Shown one piece after another: positions 37,011-49,520 of a stretch of 64,000 bases of DNA. This stretch comes from Papio anubis (Eukaryota; Chordata; Mammalia; Primates; Cercopithecidae), in contig NC_044984.1 in assembly GCF_008728515.1 (NCBI RefSeq), positions 100,425,181 through 100,489,180 of the forward strand, given 5' to 3'. Position numbers and translations under genes: made by a program. Within the stretch, counting starts at the first letter, position 1. Every line of letters begins with the position of its first letter. The notes below the pieces were generated by a model. It was not told the origin of the DNA. It saw nothing but the letters and a program-made list of their open reading frames with translations, and searched no databases.

Positions 37011-38614
37011 TTACCCCAAGGCAGCTCATCCTGTTACCCAGAAAACACAACATCATGCCTGGAGCGCTATTCAGCCCTGAAGACTTTGGGGAAGGGAAAT
37101 AAGCCCTTAGAAACGCCACTCAAAGAAAAGGCATGGATTCCATGCACAGAGCCCCTGGAGATGGTCACCCATAGCTTTCCCACTAACACAATTACGAGGA
37201 AAGCTTAGTCACAGAAAATCTGTAGGGAAGCTGGAAAAAATGGAATTAGAAAGCTGAGAGACAAAGCCTCACTGACAGAAGCAAGACATGACAACTCACT
37301 TTCCCCTTAATCTTTAACTTTTCTGTATCTGGTGAGTTTTCAGTATTGAGCATGCACTATTTTCGCTAAGGGAAAAGAAGAATTTTATTTTTTAAAAAGG
37401 TCACAAAGAGGAATGAAAGTTAATGAGGGAGATGACAGACACAAACTATAAATAGTAGACATGAGAACTCCAAAACACAGTACAGAGGACCATCGAGGAG
37501 AATTTTCTCAAACTCATCAAGAAAAGGTTTTAATTACCTTCAAGGAGCTTTGTTTTAAGAAGGCAAGAAAGTGTGCATCCCGATGAGAAAGAGTTCCTAG
37601 AGAAATGCCTGCAATGTTTAAGAGGATTGGCTCTTAAATGGGTGAGCTTCAATTGTCTGGAAAAAATATATATTTAGAGCACTCTATTATAACTTATTAG
37701 TATTTCCACTTAACCAAAGCATCCAATTAACCAGCGTTCTCCATTCCATTGACTGAGGCTCACGGCAGGCTGAACACTAGGGGCTGTTGGGCTACTCTCC
37801 GCTCTTCCCACACCGGTCCACACAATGAGCCAACTACCCACCCTCATCTCAGCCAAGTCTACCGCTTCCAGTACAGCAGTCTCTACAGACCATGGCCTCC
37901 AACACGACCAGAAACTTACAGCACCACTGCAACTGGCCCTCTGCTAAGGATAAGAAGTCCAATTTCAGACTTAGATTTGCCCTCATCATTGCCAAGAAAA
38001 GGCAAAGTGATGTGAGATGGCATACAGAAAATGCCCAATATTGTGCCCAACATCCAGTATATGCTCCAAAAACACTGGCTGTTCTTATCATCTTTATTAG
38101 TATAATAATAACAAACAGACCTTATGCAGAGGTGTGTTCAAATACAAACACCACAATGAGAACTTCAAAATCTGAGACTCAGAGAATAATGTCGGGGGCA
38201 AAGTGAGAAGGGGGCTGGGAGAAAAACAGCAGCTGTCGTCTCTTCTGAGAAGCCATTTCAGGTCACCCCACTAACAGAAGTCCCTCCAAATGTACTTCTG
38301 TAGCCCCCAGGGAATTGATTTCGCAGGATGGAATTATTTCCCTGAAATAAACAGACAGTCAAAGGTCACTACAACTGGGGCCTAAAAGAAAACAAGCCAG
38401 CTGCTGATTTACAGGCAGCCTATGATGCAAGATAGCAAGAGGTCTCGGCCCAGGTCCAGTGCAATGGCTTCGGACACACCAGTCCCACAGGGGCGAGGAT
38501 GGAGGAGGGGGCTCACCTTCCTGTGAGCAACGTTCCAGCTTGACCAGGCATGGATGGGGACACCTTCAGGAGAGCAGACCCTTGAACTTCTGCTGTCAGC
38601 ACGCTCTAGCCAGT

Positions 38615-38775
38615 GGCTCTCAGCCCTAGCAGTGCATTACAGTGACCTACAGGTAGGTCACTGATACTCGGGTTCCTTCCCCAGACAGCCTCCTTTGGTT
38701 AGCCTGGGGAAAAGTCCAGACGTCAGTGTTTTGAAAAGATCCCAGGTGATTCTCATGCTCAGCTGGGCCTGAGAA
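38615..38775 (+). mobile_element. MER5-like hAT remnant
   Basis: 'cagtggctctcagccctagc', 'agatcccaggtgattctcat', 'gggcctgagaactag'. Confidence 0.6.
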
Positions 38776-38784
38776 CTAGCAGCC

Positions 38785-38995
38785 GCATAGTGGAAAGAAC
38801 CCACAGTGGGGTCAGGTAGACCCGAGTTTTTAACTCCAATGCTGTCTTGCTTTCTTGAGCAGATCAGCCACTCTGTCTGAGCATCAGTTTCTTTTAACCC
38901 TAAAGTGAGGACGATCATCACTCCCCATCACAGTGTTGCTGTGAAAATCGTACAAGATAACGTATGTAAACTGCCTCATCTAGTGTACCTTGCAG
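38785..38995 (+). mobile_element. MIR
   Basis: 'gtggaaagaacccacagtgg', 'catcagtttcttttaaccct', 'cagtgttgctgtgaaaatcg'. Confidence 0.6.
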
Positions 38996-39142
38996 AAGGC
39001 ACGCACAAGGTGGTTTCTAAATGTTAACCCCTCCTCATTTCATGCTTCTCTTTTCAAAGTATTCCCATGTGGGATAGGAGTTCTAAGCAGCTCTCAGTTC
39101 TAAGGGGTCTCTTGCCTTTCTAAGTGGTTCAAAAAGGGTGGG

Positions 39143-39434
39143 AGGCTGGGCGTGGTAGCCCACACCTGTAATCTCAGCACTTTGGGAAGCCAAGGCCAGC
39201 AGATCACTTGAGGTCAGGCATTCAAGACCAGCCTGGCCAACATGGTAAAACCCCATCTCTACTAAAAATACAAATATTAGCCAGGCGTGGTGGCAGGTGC
39301 CTGTAATCCCAGCTACTTGAGTGGCTGAGGCACTGGAATCACTTGAACCTGGGAGGCAGAGGTTATAGTGAGCCCAGATTTTCCACTGCATTCCAGCCTG
39401 GGGTACAGAGCGAGACCCTGTCTTGGGGAAGAAA
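39143..39434 (+). mobile_element. Alu, sense
   Basis: Complete sense Alu (GGCTGGGCGTGGTAGCCCAC to CAGAGCGAGACCCTGTCTTG) without a clear poly-A. Antisense to NUAK1. Confidence 0.95.
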
Positions 39435-39518
39435 AGTGGGGGTGGGGAGGGAGGTACATCCTTCCTGAAAAGCAGGTATGAACGAAACTGCTGACAGAAT
39501 GGGGTGGTGGATCCCTAC

Positions 39519-39565
39519 ACACACAAAGCACACACACAAAGCACACACACACACACACACACACC
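39519..39565 (+). repeat. Interrupted (CA)n microsatellite
   Basis: CA runs broken twice by 'aaag', ending in about ten perfect CA units before CCCCTA. Confidence 0.9.
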
Positions 39566-40009
39566 CCTATTGGGTGAAACAGCAAAACTATGTAAAACCT
39601 GAGTCACAAGCAGCAAAAGTGAGGAAAATCCAATCTTAAAGATTTGCTTTGCTTTTCCTGTCTAGAATAAAATCTATCTTGTGTGTGACACTTTCTCAGA
39701 AACTCTTTGCCTGTGCTTCTGCCTCCTCCATCAGACCAGGTGAAGTCTTATGCCTGGGTGTATGACACAGGGCTGCTGCACAGTAGGCCCAAGGGAATGT
39801 CCATTGAATAGTTAAGCTCCTTGGGGGCAGAGGTAGACATTTGTAGACCAACAGTGCTCATAACATCCACACGTGGTAATCCCCTAAACAGGCATTTCAT
39901 AAGTATACCAGAACTTTGATTCCAAGCAACTAGCAGAAAAGGATAAAAAGGCACACTGGGCATTCAGGAGGCAGCTGCCCCAAGTCCAGTGGCCACGAGC
40001 AGCAGTATC

Positions 40010-40220
40010 ACAGCAGTTCAGGATTTTCAGATCTTACAAGGAGTATAAACATGGGCAAGTGACTTAATTTTCTGTGCCTGTTTATCCACCTGAAAAATGG
40101 GGATGATAATGGTGTTCACCTCTTAGGGTTACCATGGGGATGAATTCAGGTCAGTGACTGACATGCTTAGACTACTGCCTGGCAAGTAATTGCTGCTATG
40201 TAATTGTTTGCCACTATTAT
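40010..40220 (+). mobile_element. MIR
   Basis: 'acatgggcaagtgacttaat', 'tttctgtgcctgtttatcca', 'ttagggttaccatggggatg'. Confidence 0.7.
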
Positions 40221-40369
40221 TACTCCATGATTGGATAACAAGAAAGAGACCTCAAGTTTCAGGTCCAAATAGGAGCCCTCCATTTATCACAAGAGAAGGT
40301 ATAGACTACAGAAAATGGTGTGGTGTATCCCCAAATGAATACAGCAGCTAGCTTCCCGTTGTCCAGAGC

Positions 40370-40575
40370 TGTGTTCTCAAAATAACATATGGACTTCCCC
40401 CATCACATTCACTTGAGTTGCTTCGTTAAAATGCAGAAGATACTCAGGTGTCCCTAAGTCCCACCCCAACCCTGTTGAATCAGAATCAGACTCTCTGAGG
40501 TCAGTGACAAGGATGGCATATTTTAACAGGTGCACCTAGGAGATTCCCATATCCCTGAAAATTTAAGAGCCACTG
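40370..40575 (+). mobile_element. MER5-like hAT remnant
   Basis: 'ttcgttaaaatgcagaagat', 'gaatcagaatcagactctct' and 'gagattcccatatccctga'. Confidence 0.6.
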
Positions 40576-40705
40576 GATTGAATAAGCTCCTTACCTAAAG
40601 CATCTATGTCTGTTTGCTCATCACTATATACCCAGAGCCTCGCATAGCACCCAGCCTGTAGTCCATGCTCGACAAATATCAGATGAATCCACTCCATGGT
40701 TTCAA
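40576..40705 (+). mobile_element. L2, 3' end
   Basis: 'atatacccagagcctcgcat', 'agcacccagcctgtagtcca', 'tcgacaaatatcagatgaat'. Confidence 0.55.
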
Positions 40706-40979
40706 CTCTACAAGTATATGTTCCATTTGTTTGCAGGCCCATTATGTGTGAGGCTCATGCAAAGCAATGCTGATTCAGGCAATTTCATTCATTCTAAAAA
40801 TCGTTACTGGGTGCTTAGTGCATACCAGAAACTGTTCTAGACACTGGAGATACAACAAATGTGATGAACGAGGTTGCTCAGAAATATAATACTTTATAGA
40901 TCATAATGCGTGCTGTGGAGCTAATAAAGCAAGGTAAGGGGCCAAGTGTGTGCCACGTCCTCATTCAACCCAGTGTCTA

Positions 40980-41190
40980 GAGCAGCACTAGTCCTGCCCA
41001 GCAGAACTTTCTATGATAATGGAAATGATCTATTCTGCAACATCTCATGATAGCCACTAGCCACATGGGGCTACTGGGCACTTAAAATGTGCCTGGTGCC
41101 ACCGAGGAACTGAATGTTTTATTTAATTTAATTACAATTAATTTTAACTTTAATAGCCATATGTGCCCCTATCAGACAGTGTAGGTCAAG
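40980..41190 (+). mobile_element. Non-autonomous DNA transposon, same type as at 20010
   Basis: Shares 'cagcagaactttctatgata' and 'ccactagccacatggggcta' with the 20010-20225 copy, and ends 'atcagacagtgtagg'. Confidence 0.7.
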
Positions 41191-42339
41191 AGGCAAAGAG
41201 GCAGATATGTGAGCTGGAAATTACAACACAAGGCAATATGAGCTATAAGGAGGGGAAGACAGAGCACCATGTGCTATATCAAATGCCTCTCACCCAATTA
41301 CCAGATGCCCTAATGTTCTCTGGCTCTGGGAATTGAAAGAACAAGGTCAGGTACGAGGCATTGTGCTTGGGCTGGAATTTTTACAGCCCATGAGCAGTTG
41401 AAAATGGTATGCAGCCCAGCCAAGCCCCAGAGACTGCAGCTCAGGATCACACCATCATCTGCAAAGCCAGGCCACAGCTGCCAAAGAGATCTCTTTCCTC
41501 CCGTCATTCTGCTGATGGTCATTTTGTCCTTGGCTACAACGTCCCACTGGGCCCGAGACACTGCAAGGATTTTATGAGATTTCTTCGCTTCAAGCGTAAG
41601 CACGATTACAAGCCTCCTAAATTCCACCGGAAAATTGGTGGCTAATCCAAACATTTCATAAAATTAGAACTCACTGTGGGGCTGAATGGAATTCAGACTG
41701 TGCCGCCACCAGAGAAATACAAAATATTCATTATAATTTTTTCCTTCATGAGCTGTTTTAAGAAGCAAGTGCTTTTTCTGCTTGAAGCAGAGGGGTTGGG
41801 GGAAAGGAAGAGTTTTTGTTTTTGTTTTGTTTTCTCTGCGGTTTGCAAAAAGCATCACCAGATGAAAAAGTAAGGAATCCTGCCTGACTCCCCAATCCCT
41901 CAACTAGCAGGAATAATAACAAACCATCCCAATCTTAACTGTTCTTGCCTTTATAAAGGCAGTGTTTTTCCTGGAAAATGGGATTTTTTTCCCGGAAAAT
42001 TGGATTTTTGCTCCTTAATTTTTTTCTTAGGCTTCAGCCCTAGAATTTTTATATCCTGAGATCTCATTAGCAGAGGAGATACTGCAATCATTCATGCATG
42101 CGTATCAGCAATATTTACTTGCCAAGCACTGTTCTAGGCACTTGGGGTACATCAGTAGGCAAAACTGATGAAAACCCCTGGCCTGGTGGAGCTTGCCTTT
42201 TAGTAGAGGAAGACAAACAGAAGAGAATCCAGCAACTGCCACTTTGAAACAATTTTGGTGCAAGGCATGAAGATTCATAAAATGCAGTTTTTAGAAGGGG
42301 CTTGAATGTAAGCTGCAAGGAAGGGAGCAGAAACATCAT

Positions 42340-42420
42340 CTGTCTCACAATGGCTGTCTCCCTACCATCTAGAGTGGTATCTCACACAAAGAACGTAATC
42401 AATAAATATCTGTTAAATGG
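42340..42420 (+). mobile_element. L2, 3' end, interrupted by an Alu
   Basis: 'ctagagtggtatctcacaca' to 'aataaatatctgttaaatgg' is an L2 terminus. The Alu at 42421 is inserted in its last bases and the L2 tail resumes at 42709. Confidence 0.65.
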
Positions 42421-42708
42421 CCGGGTGTGGTGGTTCGTGACCATAACCCCAGCACATTAGGAGGCTGAGGCAGGTGGATCACCTGAGGTTAGGAGTTCGA
42501 GACCAGCCTGTGCCCCGTCTCTACTAAAAAATACAAAAGTCAGCTAGGTGTGGTGGTGCACACCTGTAGTCCCAGCTACTTGGGAGGCTGAGGCAGGAGA
42601 ATTGCTTGAACCCGGGAGGTGGAGGTTGCAATGAGCCAAGATCACACCACTGCACTCCCACCTGGGCGACAGAGCCAGACTCCATCTCAATAAATAAATA
42701 AATAAATA
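42421..42708 (+). mobile_element. Alu, sense, with long target-site duplication
   Basis: Direct repeats of about 20 bp at 42401-42420 and 42709-42728 differ at one base. The left arm lacks about 16 bp after 'gagaccagcctg'. The tail is (AAAT)n. Confidence 0.95.
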
Positions 42709-42769
42709 AATAAATATCTGTTGAATGGATAAGAAATTCTAAAACAAAAATCTGGCCCGGAGCGCTCAT

Positions 42770-42975
42770 CTTACAGATAAGTTAGCTGAAGCCATGGAGG
42801 GACATGTCTTGCCCAAGGTCACACAGCTTAAGTTGTGGCAGTGATGGAACCAGCAGTCAAGTCGCCCAACATACCCAGACTCATAATAGTCCACAGCCAT
42901 TTGACAAATATTGATTGCATTCTGACTGCGTGCCAGGCACTGAACTAGGCGCTGGGAGGAAATAAATGAGTAAGA
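42770..42975 (+). mobile_element. MIR/L2-like fragment
   Basis: 'gaagccatggagggacatgt', 'cttgcccaaggtcacacagc', then 'gcgtgccaggcactgaacta'. Confidence 0.6.
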
Positions 42976-43074
42976 CATAGAGCGACTGGGATCATGAAAT
43001 TAAGTTCTTCATACTGCTATTTTCCCAAGCACGGAGGCAACTTCTCTGTGCTTTAAGTCCGGCTCCAACAGTGG

Positions 43075-43290
43075 TTGTAATCGCGAACGCTGAAGTCAGA
43101 CGGTCCAGCCCTACATCCTGTGATCCCGGCTCTGTGACTTTGGGCGAGCGGTTGGACTTCCTCTAAGCCTCTGCTTCCTCATCTACAAAATGAATGTGAT
43201 AATAATATAGGTTTGAAGGTGAAAAAGCGGGAAATAGTTAGAATAGTGCCTGGTGCACACTGATCACTCAATGATTCCTGCTGTTAGGGT
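43075..43290 (+). mobile_element. MIR
   Basis: 'tgatcccggctctgtgactt', 'ctctgcttcctcatctacaa', 'atagtgcctggtgcacactg'. Confidence 0.75.
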
Positions 43291-44084
43291 TGTTAGGGGA
43301 AGGATGCTCCCTCTGCCCTGGACCTTCCTGCACAACCAAATAAGTGGAGACTTCCACTTCATTTTTCTCCTCTCTAGGATCTCTACTACCTGCTTCCCGT
43401 CCACACACTCATTTGCTTCCTCCCTCAGTATTCCATTTGGTCCTGCCTGAAAAACAGATACCCACAAACCATGAGGAAGATGCAAAATGAGGTTCTCCTC
43501 AGGGCAGCAAGCACATCACTGCCCTGTCTTTCCAGGCAAACACGTTCACGGCTGGGCTTGGAGCTCACCAGAGAAACAGACCGTTAGCCTCCTCCCTGCA
43601 TGGCTTCTGCTAATAAAAGAAAGCGTTCACTTCCAAATCTACTAAGAATCACACAAGGTAATTATCTTGCCTCAAGGACCACTGAGAGCTTCTAAGGTTT
43701 GCTGGTATCTGTCTTAATTGATACTGAGAAAGCCCAGGCTGCCTAACGGATGTGTTTGATAGAAAGCAATAAAATTCTGAGAGATTAAAGAAGAAGAAAA
43801 AAATACAACAAGAAATCAGTCTCCTTAAAAGGACCAGCAAGGAGGGGTAAATGTGGACCACAAAGACTGAGGATCTTCAAATGCCAGGGTTAGATGTACA
43901 CTCTAGAAGCAAGAGGTGGGTGAACTCATTGGGGCAATATCTTACTCTCTGTTGCCTCCCCCTGTGCCTAGCACAGTGCTATTCGAATAAATATTTTTAA
44001 ACCAGCTACCTGAGAGAGGCAGAAGGGAACACCTGCCACAAGAAAAAATGACAGTTATTTCTACTCTTTCTTGGGAAGCAGTCT

Positions 44085-44300
44085 AGGCTCATAATTTCGA
44101 GCTCAGACAGACATGGGTTGCCTTCCTGCCATCATCCCCAAATTACAAACAGTGGGGCCCTGGGCCTCAGTTACCTCTGGGCAAAGTCAGGTGACAGCAT
44201 CTATCTCATAGAATGGTTCTAAGAGTTCGGCAAGATGACACGGGCAATGCACTCAGCACAGGGCCTGGCAAATAAAGTGCTCAGTAAAGGTTAGCTTTAT
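44085..44300 (+). mobile_element. MIR
   Basis: 'gctcagacagacatgggttg', 'cagcatctatctcatagaat', 'cagcacagggcctggcaaat'. Confidence 0.7.
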
Positions 44301-44846
44301 TTGTTCATCATCAAGGATGAAAGAGTAGTAAACATATGAGTCAAGTCTTCCCTTTAAGTGAGACTGCAAAAACATCCCTTCCCCTGGGAACAGGGCTCTC
44401 TTAAGTCTTTTCCTCATCCCTGGAATCTTGCCTCTAGCCTACCTGTCACCCAGGATCAAGAAGCCAAGCTCTCCCGCGTGCTCAATGTGCCCAATCACTG
44501 CTACAGCCTTGGGAAGACTAAGTGGCGTCCCCAGAGAGATCCTGAGAGCAGAGGCAGCCACGAGCCTCTGGCCTCACTGGGACCAAAAGCAAAGTCCCTT
44601 TAAAGTCTAAACATTTAAGGAATGAGCAAAGATTCTTCTGAGCAGCCCAGCAGAACATGAGCTTACCCTCCTCTGAATCACAAATAACAACAAATAACAC
44701 TGCTTGACAACTGGCTTCATGTCAGGCACTGTTCTCAGCATGTGTGTGGCCCATGAGTCCTTGTGACGACCTAGGAGTTCAGTACTATTACCAGCCCATT
44801 TTACAGATGACAAAACTGAGAGGTTCTTTGAGGATGAGCACTTTCT

Positions 44847-45154
44847 TTTTTTTTTTTTTCCTTTTCTTTTCTTTTATTTGAGACAACTTCTCGCTCTGGC
44901 TGGAGTGCGGTGGTATGATCATAGATTACTGTGGCCTCCAACTCCTGGGCTCAAGCAATCCTCCCATCTTGGCCCCCGAAGTAGCCAGGACTACAGGGGC
45001 TGGCCACCATGCCCGGCTAACTTTTTAATTTTTTCATAGAGACAGAGGAGTCTCACTGTGTTGACCAGGCTGGTCTAGAGCTCCTGGCCTCAAGCGATCC
45101 CCCTGCCTTGGCCTCCCAAAGTGTGGGATTACAGGCAGGAGCAACCACACCCAG
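44847..45154 (-). mobile_element. Alu, antisense, old (AluJ-like)
   Basis: Strongly diverged antisense Alu with a mixed T/C tract at its left end and an internal deletion after 'ctcgctctgg'. Confidence 0.92.
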
Positions 45155-45805
45155 CATGGGTGAACATTTTCTGTCTCACATAGAGTCTAGTTCAGAAGCC
45201 ACCTCATACACATGTTTAAGAAAGCCCTGGCTGCCTGGAGCTGAACAGAATGCATTCACATCCCACAGAACCAGAGAGCAGGGAAGGTGAGCAGACCTCC
45301 CCAAACGTAGACTGACAATCTACATAGGGAGAGTCTCCGTACACTTGCAAAGTGGGTATGAGAATGGAAGATACTTCCGCTTTCCCCAGCAAGGAGTCCT
45401 TCTGCCAAAAAACAAGCAACAGGAAATGAAGGCTGTCAGGGAATCCTAGGATCTCTTCCTATGGGCTGGAAGGAACCCTTAAGGACATTTTTGTCTCAGC
45501 CCCTCAATTTACAAGTGAAGCAAGCGTGCTCGACAAAGCGGCACCTACTGTGTGCAATGCCCCGTGCCCAGGCTGCTGCAGGGACAGACATGGCAGAGAC
45601 CCCATCTTGCCTTTCCAAAGAGTCCTCCTTCCAAAACTTAGATTTACAGACCATTCACTGTTGGCAACACACTTTTCTAAGAACTCGACATACAATTTGT
45701 TAACCCTGCAACTCCCATTTCACAGATGAAGAAATCGAAGTCACAGCTGACTATCTCAAGGTTCCACAGGAGGTTCACGTTCTTTCAAATCCAGGAAGCC
45801 TAGCT

Positions 45806-46155
45806 CTAGATTCTCTCTTTTCTTTTTCTTCTCCAGATTCTCTCTTTTCTCTCTTCTTCTTCTTTTCTTTTTCATGCAGAGACTCATCTGTTGCCTAGGG
45901 CTGGAGGTGGTGACCTGCCGCACTGCAACCTCTGCCTCCCAGGTTCAAGTGATTCTCCTGCCTCAGCCTACTGAGTAGTTGCGCCACCAGTAGTACTGGT
46001 GTGTGCCACCGTGCCTGGCTAATTTTGTATTTTTAGTAGAGACGGGGTTTCGCCATGTTGGTCAGGCTGGTCTCAAACTCCTGACCTCAAGTAATCCACC
46101 CACCTCGGCCTCTCAAAGTGCTGGGATTACAGGAATGAGCCACCACGCCCGCTTC
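45806..46155 (-). mobile_element. Alu, antisense, with pyrimidine tract and local rearrangement
   Basis: A T/C-rich tract (45813-45872), itself partly duplicated, precedes an antisense Alu. Near 45981-46010 the usual 'gctgggactacagg' is replaced by a short palindrome and a repeated 'gccacc'. Confidence 0.9.
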
Positions 46156-47459
46156 CCTTTTCAATGTGTAGATTGGACGGTCCACTTCCCTTCCATGATC
46201 CTGTAGAAGACTGGGATAGGAGTGACCTTTGGCAGTTGAGGTGAACCGCACGTGAGCTGAGCCTAGTTCATGGTGAAATGGCAGCAGCCAGCAAGGCTTC
46301 GTTTGAACCTGCTGCAATCAAGCATCTTTGTGGCCCTTGAGCCACATGAATAATGGGAGCCTGACACAGGCAGAAGTGAATGGGGTCCCGCTGGAGATAC
46401 TAAGAGAAGCAGCGGCTACCTTTTTTAAACACGGAAATTGCCCTTCAGCCAAATAGATGAAAGTTGAGCCCTAAGCCATTCACCATTCCCCGCCCTTCCA
46501 AGGAAGGAGCTAACACCTACCACAGCCTCCTCTTAGCGCTTCCCCCTGGAAATCTCAATATCTCTAATGAAACTAAGCGAAGTGGAATTCTTTTCTCAAA
46601 TTTAAAAGGCAAATCATGATGGTGTTTTTTCAAGACATACATTAACTCCGCACCCCAGCCGGTTTACCATTCTTAAAGTACTTGATTTACAATCCAGAAA
46701 GAAATGTTTTGAAAACCTTGCAGACGCATTTTGCATCTAAACCTTGCAGGCTCTGCAGAGCTGATTACCCGGGCTTCTCAGATGGAGGGCTGGACTCTCC
46801 GAAGGAAGCCGGGCCAGTGTGGGAGTAGCCCAAGGAGGCTACTGAGAGCTGAAAAACTACCCACCTGGAGCAGCCTCCAAGGGTGGGGAATGGGTTTGGG
46901 ATGGGCTTGAGCCGCCTCTCCAGCTGCGGTGCAGAGCTGTCACTGAGAAGCACCCGGCAATGCTGTGCACACAATGCTAAGGGGAGGCGTGATCCAGACC
47001 AGGAGGAGGATGGAGCCCCAGGGCCTTCCCTGATGACTCCTGCCTTCACAGAACTCTCCCTTCTCAGGATTGCTGGTGCTTCTTCCCGCAATTGTTCATT
47101 CGATCATTCATTCATTCTTACTGAGCACCCACTAGATGCCTAGCACTGGGCTACAGGCTGGGCTGCAGCGACGAGTGAGACAGACAGCAGCCCTGCTGCC
47201 TTTCTAATAGACAAGGAAGAATGGAGCCTACACATAGTCCAACACACACTCTCCATGTGCTCAGAAGGACACAAGACACGGGGCTGAAACAAAGGAGTAA
47301 GGAAGTGGTGGTCTGAAGACCCAAGCAGGAGCCTCGAAGGACATGGTAAATTCAGACTTTGGTTCCCATGCAACCCATGGGAGGATTTTAAGCATGAAGA
47401 GCCATGAGCCAAGATAAGAAGGTCACTGGGTACTCCACCCTAGCACTTCTCCCTGAAAC

Positions 47460-47700
47460 AGTAATATTAGCTCTAGTTTTCAAGAACCTACTATGCACCA
47501 GGCTCTGTGCTGGAAGCTTCCAAATCCTATTTCTGACGGCAATCTCACTCGGTAGGATATTTCGCACTTGGTAGGATATTTCATAGCTGCATTTTCCAGA
47601 TGAGTAAACAGAAGCCAGAGAAAATGAGCAGCTTACCTGGGACCATCTAGCTCCTGGCTAGCAGGACAGAATTTGAACCCAAGTCTGTCTGATTTGACAG
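47460..47700 (+). mobile_element. MIR/L2-like fragment
   Basis: 'ctactatgcaccaggctctg', 'gctgcattttccagatgagt' and 'ggacagaatttgaacccaag'. Confidence 0.65.
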
Positions 47701-47724
47701 CTGGGATTTCTTCCACACCTCATT

Positions 47725-47729
47725 CCTTT

Positions 47730-47760
<31 letters not shown>

Positions 47761-48050
47761 GAGATGGAGTCTGCCTCTGTCACCCAGACTGGAGTGCAGT
47801 GGCACAATCTTTGATTGACTCACTGTAACCTCTGCCTCACAGGTGCAAGCGATTCTCCTGCCTCAGCCTCCCGCGTAGCTGGGATTACAGGCATGCGCCA
47901 CCATGTCTGGCGCATTTTTATACTTTTAGTAGAGATGGGGTTTCACCATGTTGGCCAGGCTGGTCTCAAACTCCTGACCTCCGGTGATCCACCCGCCTCG
48001 GCCTCCCCAAGTCCGGGGATTGCAGGCGTGAACCAACGCACCCGGCCTCG
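47725..48050 (-). mobile_element. Alu, antisense, with target-site duplication
   Basis: Full-length, with poly-T broken by one C. Direct repeats acacctcatt lie at 47715-47724 and 48051-48060. Confidence 0.96.
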
Positions 48051-48569
48051 ACACCTCATTTCTATACTCAGATTATTGCATTGTTCTCAGATTATTCCAG
48101 ATGTCTGAATCTAATAGCCCCAACTAAATTCGAGGTATCTCAGTGGCAGGACTTGTAATATCCTCCTCTGAAAGTCCCTATGGTGCTGGACATATTAAAT
48201 AAGCACATATTAAATACATCTATCTGGTTTATTGCTAGATTGAAAAGAAGAGCAGGTGTGTTGAGCCCCAATATGGGGATGTTATATCTTTTTTATGGGG
48301 AAGCTTCAGCCACAGAGTATTGACAAGTGGTAGCTAAGAAGAAGAAGAAAGAAAGCTACCACCAGGGCTGCCAAGCAGGGATGTGCAGATCACACACGTA
48401 CAAGGCACCAGTCAATGCACAGGTGAATGGGCCCCAGCCCACGTCGTTCTCACAGAGCCACTAGTCAGAGAGGGGCTGCTTCTGGCCAGGACAGAAGCCT
48501 TTTCGTATGTATCCACCTAGAGGAGGCCTTTTTTAAATTAGCGTCAAGGCGCCTTGTAGAGTAGCAATG

Positions 48570-48745
48570 GCCCTGGCTGCATCTATTGTGCACCTACTGC
48601 ATGCCAGGCACCAGGCAAAAGGCTTAGCTATGTCACTTTGGCGCTTCCTCTCAACAATCCATAAAAGAAGAACTATTGTGAGCCACAGCAAAGAATCCAG
48701 AGGTTAAAAATTAGTAACTAGCCCAAGGTCACACAGCTATCAAGG
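48570..48745 (+). mobile_element. MIR/L2-like fragment
   Basis: 'ctactgcatgccaggcacca', 'agcccaaggtcacacagcta'. Confidence 0.6.
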
Positions 48746-48944
48746 GGTGGGCTGGCATATGGACACAGGCAGCCTGGCCCTGGGGCTCTGTATGTTGACC
48801 ATGGTTGGCAGGATATTGTCTTCGCTTCTTTCACAAAATGAGTGTGAGATTTCTGTGGAACCAGAGGTTGCAATCTTAGAGGCCTGAGAGATACAGGCTT
48901 CCACCCCTTTCCCACTCTCCACCCTGTGCCCTCCTTTTTAAAGT

Positions 48945-49520
48945 TATTACCAGCTTTATTGAGATGTAATTCACATATCATACAATTCACCCATTTAAAG
49001 TGCACAATTCAGGGTTTTTTAGTGCATTCAGAGTGGTGCAACCATCATCACAATTTTAGAACATTTTCAGCATCCCCCAAAAAACTCCATACCCATTAGC
49101 AGCTACTCCCCATTTACTCCCAGCCCCACCCCCAGGCCCACTCATCTACACTCTGTCTGTATGGATCTGTCTCTTGTAGACATTACATACAAATGGAATC
49201 TGTGGCCTTTTGTGTCTGGCTTCCTTCACTGAGCATAATGTTTTCAAGGCTCATCCACGCTGTCGCATGTATTAAGTACTTCATTTCTTTTTACTGCTGA
49301 ATAACAGTCCAAAAATATTCCATAAATAAAATTATGGAATAGATCATAAATAATATTCCACAAATGAAATGGACGTGCCACATTTTATTTATCCATTCAT
49401 CAGTTCCTTCCACTTTGGGGCTTTTATTAATAATAATGCTCTATGGACATTTGTGTATAAGTTTCTGTGTGGACATATGTTTGCATTTCTCCTGGGTAAA
49501 CCTAGAAGTGGAACTGCCCA
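48945..49520 (-). mobile_element. L1 (old, L1M-type), antisense 3' portion
   Basis: 'ctttattgagatgtaattca', 'cacccatttaaagtgcacaa', 'gagtggtgcaaccatcatca' and 'tggcttccttcactgagcat' are typical antisense old L1 3' sequence. Near 49310-49370 it has a local imperfect duplication around 'ccaaaaatattccataaat'. Confidence 0.88.

Noticed and set aside
41409..41645. Plus-strand frame ending in a basic, Lys/Arg/His-rich tail, considered as a ribosomal-protein pseudogene
   Set aside because: The composition is suggestive, but no ribosomal protein motif, poly-A tail or target-site duplication could be recognised.
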